Of a stretch of 64,000 bases of DNA, positions 18,295 through 26,134 are shown piece by piece. A program made the position numbers and the translations under genes. Origin of the DNA: Pseudomonadota bacterium (lineage in GTDB: Bacteria; Desulfobacterota; Syntrophorhabdia; Syntrophorhabdales; Syntrophorhabdaceae). Under the pieces are notes generated by a model that ran no database searches, was not told the origin of the DNA, and saw only the letters and a program-made list of their open reading frames with translations. Positions within the stretch are counted from its first letter, which is position 1. Every line of letters starts with the position of its first letter. The DNA lies in contig JAPLKB010000026.1 in assembly GCA_026388275.1 (NCBI GenBank), positions 1-64,000 of the forward strand, in the 5' to 3' direction.

Positions 18295-20643
18295 ATGGCA
18301 TCAATACACGATGATACCGCCTCCCGCAAGAAGGTAGAAGAAGCCCTGGTCGCCAGCCAACTTCAACTATCGGATGCAATGGACCTTGCTCACATCGTTT
18401 GCTGGGAAGTCGATATTGCAACGGGAGATTTTATCTTTAATGATCCTTTCTATACCCTTTACGCAACTACTGCTGAACGTGAAGGGGGATACCGGATGGC
18501 AAGAGAGGAGTATGGAAAAAGATTTGTGCATCAGGACGATATGTGGCGCTTTGCCGAGGCATCGGAAAAACACAGACAGATCAAAGAGAATGAGTTCCTT
18601 AACGATATGGAACACCGTATAATACGCAGAGACGGCGAAGTTCGTTATATCCTGGCCCGTATACGTGTCATTAAAGATGCCGAGGGCCGTGTAATCAGAT
18701 ACTACGGGGCAAACCAGGACATCACTGAACGCAAGCGGACAGAGGAGGCGCTGAAGGCCAGCGAGGAGAAATACCGGAAGATTTTTGAAGGAGCCACCGA
18801 GGGCATCTGCCAGACGACCCCCGAGGGCAGGTGTCTTAGCATGAATCCGGCTTTTGCAAAAATGTTCGGCTTTGCATCACCGGAAGAGATGATCGATTCC
18901 GTCAGCAATATGGGCCAGCATCTCTATGTGAACCCGGAAGACCGTGAAAAGATGGTGCGCATGCTCATTGAACACGACAAGGTCAAAGGGTATGAGGTGG
19001 AGGTGTATCGCAAGGACAGAAGCCGGTTCTGGATATCCATCAACATCCATACGGTTCGTGATACTGCAGGAAATATTCTGTACTTCGAAGGCACGAACAC
19101 GGACATTACCACGCGCAAAAAAGCCGAAGAAGCAATCGCCAATGAGAGAGAAAAACTAAAAACTCTTTCGGACAATGCCCCTTTCGGGATGGTTCTCATT
19201 AATAAGGATGGTCGTTTTACGTATATTAACACCAAGTTCACAGACCTGTTCGGGTTTGATCCGTCTGATATCCCCGATGGCAGAACATGGTTTAGAATGG
19301 CCTATCCAGATATTGAATACAGACATACAGTCATCTCAACCTGGGTAGAAGATTTAGGGGATGCCAGACCAGGTGAACGGAAACCGAGGGTTTTTACCAT
19401 TACATGTAAGGATGGAACTCAAAAGATAGCAAACCTTATCACTTCGATACTTGTTTCTGGTGATTATCTGATGATATGCGAAGACATCACCGAAAAAAGA
19501 AACCTCGAATCCCAGCTTCGCCAGGCCCAGAAAATGGAATCCCTTGGTACTCTCGCAGGAGGTATAGCCCGTGATTTCAATAATATTCTCACGGCCCTTA
19601 TGGGATATGCCGCCCTCATACAGATAAAGATGGAAAAGTCGAACCCCTTAAAAACATACGCGGATCAGATAATCTCCGCTTCCAAGAAGGCAGCCGATCT
19701 TACACATAGTCTTTTGGCTTTCAGCAGACAACAACCCACTAATCTTGTTCCTCTTGATATAAACAGCACAATAAAAACTACAAAGAAACTTCTCAAGAGG
19801 CTGCTTACCGAGGATATTGAGCTGCACACATCACTCACAAATGATGATACGACCGTAATGGCAGATAAGTCACAAATAGATCAGATCCTTTTCAACCTTG
19901 TTACCAATGCAAGGGATGCCATGCCGAAAGGAGGAACGATAGCCATAGAGACATTTATTGCTGATATAGACAACAGGTTCATCAGGTTTCACGGGATCAG
20001 AGAGCCGGGAAGGTATGTGCTGATAAACGTCTCCGACACAGGAATAGGAATGGATGAAGTCACACGTGAGAAGATCTTCGATCCCTTCTTTACCACAAAG
20101 GAGGTCGGGAAAGGAACCGGGCTTGGCCTTGCTACCGTCTATGGCATTGTTAAACAGCATAACGGATACATCACTTTAGAGAGCACACCAAATATGGGTA
20201 CTACCTTTCATATCTATATCCCTGTAGTAATGAAGAAGGCCGATCCGGAAGAAGGTAAGACAACCGCCATCACGATGGGAGATGAAACAGTCCTTATCGT
20301 CGAAGACAATAAAGAGGCAAGATGTTTTATACGGGAAGCACTTCAGTACTCCGGTTATAAGACCATAGAAGCGGTAGACGGTGAAGATGGGATATATAAA
20401 TTTAAGCAGAACCTTAACGTAGACCTCGTCATCCTTGACCTGGTAATGCCGAAAAAGAACGGACGTGAAGCCTACGAGGAGATACACAAAATAAACCCTC
20501 ATATCAAAGTACTCTTTACCAGCGGCCATACCAAAGAAGTTGTCCTCGACAAAGGAATTGAGGACAAAGAATTTGACTTCATTGCCAAGCCGCTATCACT
20601 CAACGAGTTTCTTCAGAAGGTCCGCGAGGTCCTTGACAGGTAG
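18295..20643 (+). CDS. Hybrid PAS histidine kinase lacking the phosphoacceptor His
   Basis: The 782-residue cytosolic protein has three PAS domains (about 20-145, 150-275 and 285-400), a HisKA dimerisation region, an HATPase domain and a C-terminal receiver (about 663-782). The HATPase motifs [17 protein letters not shown] and [13 protein letters not shown] are intact, and the receiver keeps its Asp (D715 in VILDLVMP). The usual LAGGIAHDFNN is read here as [11 protein letters not shown]: codon 426 (19570-19572) is CGT, Arg, instead of His. Autophosphorylation at the normal site should therefore be impossible, unless the base is a sequencing error. The start is an ATG with weak GGGGCAGG upstream. 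It lies alone between the tRNA-Leu remnant and the intact tRNA-Leu. Confidence 0.92.
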   Translation: MASIHDDTASRKKVEEALVASQLQLSDAMDLAHIVCWEVDIATGDFIFNDPFYTLYATTAEREGGYRMAREEYGKRFVHQDDMWRFAEASEKHRQIKENEFLNDMEHRIIRRDGEVRYILARIRVIKDAEGRVIRYYGANQDITERKRTEEALKASEEKYRKIFEGATEGICQTTPEGRCLSMNPAFAKMFGFASPEEMIDSVSNMGQHLYVNPEDREKMVRMLIEHDKVKGYEVEVYRKDRSRFWISINIHTVRDTAGNILYFEGTNTDITTRKKAEEAIANEREKLKTLSDNAPFGMVLINKDGRFTYINTKFTDLFGFDPSDIPDGRTWFRMAYPDIEYRHTVISTWVEDLGDARPGERKPRVFTITCKDGTQKIANLITSILVSGDYLMICEDITEKRNLESQLRQAQKMESLGTLAGGIARDFNNILTALMGYAALIQIKMEKSNPLKTYADQIISASKKAADLTHSLLAFSRQQPTNLVPLDINSTIKTTKKLLKRLLTEDIELHTSLTNDDTTVMADKSQIDQILFNLVTNARDAMPKGGTIAIETFIADIDNRFIRFHGIREPGRYVLINVSDTGIGMDEVTREKIFDPFFTTKEVGKGTGLGLATVYGIVKQHNGYITLESTPNMGTTFHIYIPVVMKKADPEEGKTTAITMGDETVLIVEDNKEARCFIREALQYSGYKTIEAVDGEDGIYKFKQNLNVDLVILDLVMPKKNGREAYEEIHKINPHIKVLFTSGHTKEVVLDKGIEDKEFDFIAKPLSLNEFLQKVREVLDR

Positions 20644-20721
20644 CAATCATTTTTACATGAATGCATTAGCGTGATACATTGGAAAATGTTTAACGATTCT
20701 TTCAGAGACCCTTGATTTTAT

Positions 20722-20809
20722 TGGTGCCGAAGGGGGGGCTTGAACCCCCATGTCCGCAAGGGACACCGGATTTTGAGTCCGGCGCGTCTGCCAATTCCAC
20801 CACTCCGGC
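20722..20809 (-). tRNA. tRNA-Leu(CAA)
   Basis: On the minus strand the sequence starts GCCGGAGTGGTGGAATTGGC and ends TCGGCACCA with the CCA encoded. The anticodon stem CCGGA/TCCGG encloses the loop CTCAAAA, so the anticodon is CAA, reading UUG. There is a long variable arm, as in class II tRNAs, and a T arm with GGTTCAAGCC. A promoter precedes it at 20838-20866. A 42-bp copy of its 3' half lies at 17874-17915. Confidence 0.95.
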
Positions 20810-20837
20810 TTGTTATTCACTGCTTTAATGAAATTAG

Positions 20838-20866
20838 AGCATATCAAAACCATTATTATATGTCAA
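20838..20866 (-). promoter_or_regulatory. Promoter of tRNA-Leu
   Basis: Reading the minus strand, TTGACA (20861-20866) is followed after exactly 17 bases by TATGCT (20838-20843). The tRNA starts about 29 bases downstream of the -10 box. This fits a housekeeping sigma-70 promoter for a stable RNA. Confidence 0.65.
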
Positions 20867-20880
20867 CAGGTTGCCCTATC

Positions 20881-21774
20881 CTAAAAGCAAGCCTTAATAA
20901 ATTTTATCAGATAGTCTATCTTCAAAATACGGTCGGGTTTAAGAGAAATGGCTTTCCTGTAATGCCCTCTGGCAATCTTCTTTTCATTGTTTAGATAAAG
21001 TTTTCTAAAAAGTTCCAAATGTCTGTTAGCAGTGAAATCCTTTCTGAGATGCTCGATTGCTGCACCATAAAAGGGGTCATCAAAGATAGCCTGTGCAAGG
21101 CTAACCCCCTGTCTTTTCAGTTCTTCGATATTATGCCGGAGGCTGTCGCCGTGCCATAGCGTAACAGCAGTCGGTTCTTTTAAATAATAAACAGGTGCAC
21201 TAAAAAATATTTTTAAAAAATAAACAACATCCTCCCCGTTTGATATACCTGACGGAAATATGAATTGCTTTGCAATATTACTGCGAATCAACGCCGCACA
21301 AGTTCCGAATGGAAATCTTCCCATCAGCAGGTCTTCATAAAATTTATCCGACATAATATCTGTTTTAACCCAGGGTTTGCATAACATGCTATTGCCCTTT
21401 TGTGAATATGTCTCGGTGATTACAGCACCGGCAGATGGTTTTTTCAAAAACGCATTGAGCCTTATTTTAATTGCATTTTCCGTAAGGTAGTCGTCTGCAT
21501 CGAGAAAAGCAATAAAATCGCCGGCAGCCTGTTCCAGTCCCTTGTTTCTGGCAGAAGACACTCCTGAATTTTCCTGCCGGATATAAACAATCCTGCTGCC
21601 ATAACTCTCTGCAATATTTTTGGTGTTATCCGTTGAGCCGTCATCGATAACGAGAACTTCAACGTTTTTATAGGATTGATCAAGACATGATTGTATGGCC
21701 TTAGGTAAAAAATCAGCATAATTGTAAGTTGGTATGATAATAGAAACCAAAGGGAATTCAGTTTTTGCCGTCAT
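20881..21774 (-). CDS. Family 2 glycosyltransferase
   Basis: The product of about 297 residues has the GT-A fold of family 2 inverting glycosyltransferases. It opens with PLVSIIIPTYNYADFLPKAI, followed by VLVIDDGSTDNT for the nucleotide-sugar site, NSGVSSARNKGLEQAAGD, and the DxD metal site in FIAFLDADDYL (near residue 90). The rest is less conserved and sets the acceptor. An ATG at 21774 is taken as start; a TTG nine bases earlier is also in frame and neither has a strong ribosome binding site. It stands alone, ending just upstream of the tRNA-Leu promoter and away from other polysaccharide genes. Confidence 0.87.
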   Translation of the reverse strand: MTAKTEFPLVSIIIPTYNYADFLPKAIQSCLDQSYKNVEVLVIDDGSTDNTKNIAESYGSRIVYIRQENSGVSSARNKGLEQAAGDFIAFLDADDYLTENAIKIRLNAFLKKPSAGAVITETYSQKGNSMLCKPWVKTDIMSDKFYEDLLMGRFPFGTCAALIRSNIAKQFIFPSGISNGEDVVYFLKIFFSAPVYYLKEPTAVTLWHGDSLRHNIEELKRQGVSLAQAIFDDPFYGAAIEHLRKDFTANRHLELFRKLYLNNEKKIARGHYRKAISLKPDRILKIDYLIKFIKACF

Positions 21775-21969
21775 AATATCCAATTTGTCTTATACAATGT
21801 CCATTTATATTTGTCTATAATAATTGAGGTATCAAAAATTTTGTCTTGACAATCAATGCTTGATTGCACATATTATCACAAAGCTATAATGGGTAATTTT
21901 TTCTCTGGTTAACAATAAGAACCAGTAATTCATACAATATATAATATTTATTGGGTAAATTGAATTTTA

Positions 21970-24027
21970 ATGGAACCTGAAACGTTAAATAAACAGAGCT
22001 TTCTGTCTCCCGATAGCGGAACTTACAGCGATATAAGCATAAATAACAATAAATGCCGCAGGTGCTTTTACTGTATACAGATATGTCCTGCAAAAGCCAT
22101 CAGAGTAGAAAAAAACAGCATTAAAATTATTCCTGAACGGTGCATTCTGTGCGGCAGCTGCGTAACAGCATGTCCCCGGCAGGCATTGGATTATAAAAGC
22201 GGTCTTGGCCATGTGGTCAAACTGCTAACAGACAACGAAAAGACAATAGCCTGCCTTGATCCGGCTTTTCCGGCGGACCTTAATATGTGCACTCCCGGAC
22301 AACTTGCTACAACTTTGAAAAAGATAGGTTTTACAGAGGTCTGGGAGGGCGCCTTTGGTGCTGAATTGATATCCCGGGCTTACAAAAAACTGCTTTCCGA
22401 AGAAACCGGCAAACCTGTAATCTCCTCCTTTTGTCCTGTAATTGTCTTTTACATACAAAAATACCTTCCACAACTGATTCCTAACATAGCGCCTATCGTG
22501 TCTCCAATGATTGCCATAGGCAGGGTTGCCCGTGCAATAAAAGGGACAGACTGGAAAATTATCTATATAACGCCCTGCATGGCTCAGGTAAGGGAGATGA
22601 ATGCCCCGGAGGTAGCCGGAGTTATTGACGAAGTTATTACCTTCCGCGATATAAGACGATTGATTAGCAGTAAGGGTATTGATTGTGAGCAGCAAGAGGA
22701 GACCGGGGCTGATGGTCCAAAACCCTATCTCGGAAGGACAATTTCTGTAACACCGGGACTTTACAGGACCATTGACGTAAACTATGATACTCTGATGGAC
22801 GATATAAGCGTTATCTATGGACCAAAACGTGTCATAGGTGCATTAAATCAGTTGGCGACAGATTATATTGAGGCAAAATTTCTCGATTTTGTTTACTGTT
22901 TCGGCTGTGTGAATGGACCTTTTGTCGATAGCGATTTGTCTGTACTCGGAAGGCGGCAGGTAGTTGTACGGTACGCAAAAGCCAAAATAAGCGGCCAGGA
23001 TATTGGGAATATTAATGCCGAACTTGATTTATATAAAAATGTTGATTTGAGCAGGCGATTCGACAATATGGAACAAAAATTACCGGTGCCGACAGAAGAA
23101 CAGATAATGACAATACTTAAAAAGATCGGCAAAACCCCGCCTAACCATAATCTTGATTGCAGAGCGTGCGGACATGAAAGCTGCCGCGATAAGGCAATTG
23201 CAGTAGCTCAGGGAATTGCTGAGACAGAATATTGCCTGCACTACCTTCTTGAACAGAGTAAAAAAATATATCAGCAATTAAAAAAATCTCATAAGCAGTT
23301 ACAGCAGTCGCATCAGGAACTGGAACAGGCGCATGCACAACTCATAAAAACGGAAAAATTTGCTGCCCTGGGGCAGCTTGCAGCAGGCGTTGCCCATGAA
23401 ATCAACAATCCGCTTGGAACAATTACTATTTATTCCCATCTTTTGTTGAAAAGTCTGGAAGAAGAAGATCCAAGAAAAGATGATGTAGCATTGATCATAA
23501 GCGAAGCAAACCGTGCTAAAGAGATTGTTCAGGGACTTTTGAGTTTTGCAAGGGAAACAAAGCTCCGGGAGTCCGAGATGAACGTGAATGACCTGCTTGA
23601 AGATGTCCTCGCCCTTATCGGCAATCAGTCTTTGTTTTATAACATCAAGATTGAAAAATCCTTTTATCAGGACATTCCTACAATCACTGCCGACGAGACT
23701 AAACTTAAACAGGTTTTTTTAAATATTATTTTAAATGCCGCTCAAGCTATGGAGGGGAACGGAAAACTTACAATCAGCACAACTACGGATAAAAGGCAGA
23801 TCAAAATCAAGATTCAGGATACAGGCCCAGGTATTCCCCCTGAAAATATGGACAAACTCTTTTCCCCGTTTTTTACTACAAAAGAAAAGGGGACGGGGCT
23901 TGGACTTGCCATCTCTTACGGGATAATTGAGCGGCATAAAGGGAAGATTGATGTTTATTCAGAGCTTGGAAGAGGAAGCACCTTTACCATAATCCTCCCG
24001 ATAACAAAATGCGAAGATATAGTATAA
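21970..24027 (+). CDS. [FeFe]-hydrogenase-like sensor histidine kinase
   Basis: The 685-residue fusion begins with a 2[4Fe-4S] ferredoxin (CRRCFYCIQICP from C29, then CILCGSCVTACP). An [FeFe]-hydrogenase large-subunit-like domain follows (about 85-350). H-cluster loops are recognisable but altered: SSFCPV near 155, YITPCMAQ near 200, and FVYCFGCVNGP near 309, where the usual C-x3-C is C-x2-C. Next come a [4Fe-4S] motif CRACGHESC (about 396), a coiled coil, HisKA with H474 in LAAGVAHEINNP, and an HATPase (DTGPGIPP, GTGLGLAISYG). No membrane segment is seen. It probably senses H2 or the ferredoxin redox state and signals to the receiver gene at 24099. The start is the ATG at 21970, with a weak binding site. 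The altered loops make enzymatic H2 turnover unlikely. Confidence 0.9.
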   Translation: MEPETLNKQSFLSPDSGTYSDISINNNKCRRCFYCIQICPAKAIRVEKNSIKIIPERCILCGSCVTACPRQALDYKSGLGHVVKLLTDNEKTIACLDPAFPADLNMCTPGQLATTLKKIGFTEVWEGAFGAELISRAYKKLLSEETGKPVISSFCPVIVFYIQKYLPQLIPNIAPIVSPMIAIGRVARAIKGTDWKIIYITPCMAQVREMNAPEVAGVIDEVITFRDIRRLISSKGIDCEQQEETGADGPKPYLGRTISVTPGLYRTIDVNYDTLMDDISVIYGPKRVIGALNQLATDYIEAKFLDFVYCFGCVNGPFVDSDLSVLGRRQVVVRYAKAKISGQDIGNINAELDLYKNVDLSRRFDNMEQKLPVPTEEQIMTILKKIGKTPPNHNLDCRACGHESCRDKAIAVAQGIAETEYCLHYLLEQSKKIYQQLKKSHKQLQQSHQELEQAHAQLIKTEKFAALGQLAAGVAHEINNPLGTITIYSHLLLKSLEEEDPRKDDVALIISEANRAKEIVQGLLSFARETKLRESEMNVNDLLEDVLALIGNQSLFYNIKIEKSFYQDIPTITADETKLKQVFLNIILNAAQAMEGNGKLTISTTTDKRQIKIKIQDTGPGIPPENMDKLFSPFFTTKEKGTGLGLAISYGIIERHKGKIDVYSELGRGSTFTIILPITKCEDIV

Positions 24028-24043
24028 TGATATAATAAAGGAA

Positions 24044-24071
24044 GAAACGGATTTATATAAATCGCCGTTTC
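24044..24071 (+). other. Intergenic hairpin between kinase and receiver genes
   Basis: GAAACGG pairs with CCGTTTC, and inside them ATTTA pairs with TAAAT around a two-base loop, with a two-base CG bulge. There is no T-run, so it is not a typical terminator. It could protect or process the operon mRNA. Confidence 0.45.
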
Positions 24072-24098
24072 AAAAATAAAAAACAGGGAGAAAAAACT

Positions 24099-24506
24099 AT
24101 GGCTAAAAAACCAAAAATATTGCTTGTTGACAACGATGTGGATTTTATCGACCTGAATAAAGCTGTTCTCGAAAACAGCGGATTCGAGGTAGCAGTGGCA
24201 TTTGCAGGCCGGGAAGTAATGGACAAGGTAAGATTTGAGCAGCCGGAATTAATAGTACTTGATCTGATGATGGAGAAACATGACACCGGTTTTGGTGTTG
24301 CAAAAGCACTGAAGGCTGATCCTGTATATAGAGATATCCCCATATTAATGCTCACAGCAGTTCTTGGCGAAACCGGTATGGATTTTAACCAGGATCTTGA
24401 CGGCTATTGGATGAAGACTGATGCCTATGCAAGTAAACCGCTTACACCTGAAGAATTGATAAATAAGATAAATGAGTTACTTGCAAGGTCAAAAGCAGAC
24501 AAATAA
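24099..24506 (+). CDS. Single-domain response regulator
   Basis: The 135-residue protein is a lone CheY-like receiver: KILLVDNDVDF near the N-terminus with the acidic site, the phosphoacceptor Asp in LIVLDLMM (about residue 53), Thr/Ala in MLTA and Lys in YASKPLTPEE. No output domain is present, so it either passes phosphate on or acts by protein contact. The region after MLTAVLGETG is slightly longer than in CheY. The start is an ATG with CAGGGAG upstream. It lies 71 bases after the hydrogenase-like kinase and 102 bases before the receiver-PAS-kinase gene, so the three very likely form one signalling chain. Confidence 0.9.
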   Translation: MAKKPKILLVDNDVDFIDLNKAVLENSGFEVAVAFAGREVMDKVRFEQPELIVLDLMMEKHDTGFGVAKALKADPVYRDIPILMLTAVLGETGMDFNQDLDGYWMKTDAYASKPLTPEELINKINELLARSKADK

Positions 24507-24608
24507 TATGGATTTTGGAATGAAAGGCAACTTAAACAATTTATGCTGACGAACAAGGCTGACAGCATAAGCGCCAAGGCAGTAAACCATGAAAAAAGTG
24601 GTGGTTAA

Positions 24609-26105
24609 ATGGATGACAAGGTAACGATTTTAGTCGTTGATGATGAGAAGGGTATCCGCGAGGGCTGCCGGAGAATCCTTACGGGCGAAGGTTTTGCCGT
24701 TAATGTGGCAACTAACGGTAAAGAAGGCCTGGAAATGGTAAAGGCTAGAATCTATGATCTTATGCTTGTTGATTTGATGATGCCCGGCATGGGCGGTCTG
24801 GAGATGATGGAGCAGGTAAGCCAGATTGATCCTGAAATCATCATGATTGTTATTACCGGTTTTGCCACTATTGAAACTGCCGTTGATGCCATGAAACGCG
24901 GCGCCTACGACTATATTCCGAAACCGTTTACGCCTGATCAGCTGCTTGCTTTTGTAAACAGAGGTCTGGAGAAACGCCGCCTGAGCATACAAACAAAGCT
25001 GCTTATGGAAGAAAGAGATCAGAAACTGCTCGAAGTCGCAAATGAGCGTTCAAAACTCCACACGATAGTAAACTCCATTGCCGACGGCATACTGGTGATC
25101 AACAGAGAGAAGCAGCTTGTACTGTTTAATCCTGCTGCAATAAAGATGCTTGCATTAAGCAGAAAGCTTGAAACTGGTAAGGATATTAACGACCTCATAC
25201 TGAACAAGGATTTAATCCATATTATTGAAAAAGGATTCAGTTCTGAATCATCCCAATATACAATATTGTCGGAAGAAATAGAACTGCCGTCCCCCATAAA
25301 CAAGACGCTGATGGTAAATGTTTCAAGAGTGAGAGATGAGGCAGGTCAGGACTTCGGGGTTGTCAGCACTTTACGTGATATAACAAGCTTGAAAGAAATA
25401 AATCAGATAAAATCCCAGTTTGTAGCAATGGTAACTCATGAATTACGTGCCCCGCTTGCCGCTATTGAAGGATATCTTTCAGCATATTTAAGCCAGGCAG
25501 CAGGAAGCGACCCGCAGATGTACAACCAGATGATGGGGCGGGCAAAACAACGTGCTCATTCATTGCTGGAGCTTATTGATGACCTTTTGCAGTATAGCCG
25601 CCTTGAGGTAAAATCTATTGCAAGGAAAAAGGAACATCTCGATATTTCTGAAATTATTATTGGCACTGTTGATTTGCTTAAAGTACAGGGTACGGCAAAA
25701 AATCTTAAGTTCGAAATGGATATACCCGAGCATTTACCTCTTATCGAGGCAGACCGGACTGAGATGGAACAACTGTTCACTAATCTCGTTTCTAACGCAA
25801 TTAAATACAATGTTAAGAACGGAAAGGTAATGATAAATGTAAGGCCGGACGGCAATTTTTTGCATATTGCAGTAGCTGATACAGGAATAGGGATCGACGA
25901 GGAGAACCTACCCTGTATTTTTGATGAGTTTTATCGCGTATGCGGACCTGAAACGAGGTACGTAACGGGCACCGGCCTCGGATTGTCTATAGTAAAAAAG
26001 ATTGTTGAATCACACTTCGGCCATATTACAATAGACAGCAAGATAGGCAAGGGTACGGCATTTACCGTTATGTTGCCGATTCAACATATTAAGGAATCAA
26101 AATAA
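24609..26105 (+). CDS. Receiver-PAS sensor histidine kinase
   Basis: The 498-residue cytosolic protein begins with a receiver (about 5-120; Asp in LMLVDLMMPG, Lys in YIPKPF). A linker helix and a PAS domain (about 145-260) follow, then HisKA with the phosphoacceptor in FVAMVTHELRAPLAAIEGY (near residue 278) and an HATPase with NLVSNAIKYN, ADTGIGID and GTGLGLSIVKKI. Here the receiver is N-terminal, so it likely takes phosphate from an upstream kinase and controls the kinase core. The start is an ATG preceded by AAGTGGTGGTTAA, a poor ribosome binding site that may fold with AACCA upstream. It lies 29 bases before the fused NfnAB gene, which suggests cotranscription. Confidence 0.92.
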   Translation: MDDKVTILVVDDEKGIREGCRRILTGEGFAVNVATNGKEGLEMVKARIYDLMLVDLMMPGMGGLEMMEQVSQIDPEIIMIVITGFATIETAVDAMKRGAYDYIPKPFTPDQLLAFVNRGLEKRRLSIQTKLLMEERDQKLLEVANERSKLHTIVNSIADGILVINREKQLVLFNPAAIKMLALSRKLETGKDINDLILNKDLIHIIEKGFSSESSQYTILSEEIELPSPINKTLMVNVSRVRDEAGQDFGVVSTLRDITSLKEINQIKSQFVAMVTHELRAPLAAIEGYLSAYLSQAAGSDPQMYNQMMGRAKQRAHSLLELIDDLLQYSRLEVKSIARKKEHLDISEIIIGTVDLLKVQGTAKNLKFEMDIPEHLPLIEADRTEMEQLFTNLVSNAIKYNVKNGKVMINVRPDGNFLHIAVADTGIGIDEENLPCIFDEFYRVCGPETRYVTGTGLGLSIVKKIVESHFGHITIDSKIGKGTAFTVMLPIQHIKESK

Positions 26106-26134
26106 AGTAAATTACATATAAAAAAGGAGAAGAT

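Noticed and set aside
24541-24608. Possible riboswitch before the receiver-PAS kinase gene (hairpin TTATGCTG/CAGCATAA and a second AACCA/TGGTT).
   Set aside because: It does not match the c-di-GMP GEMM or any other riboswitch consensus I know, and the leader is short and intergenic within an operon.
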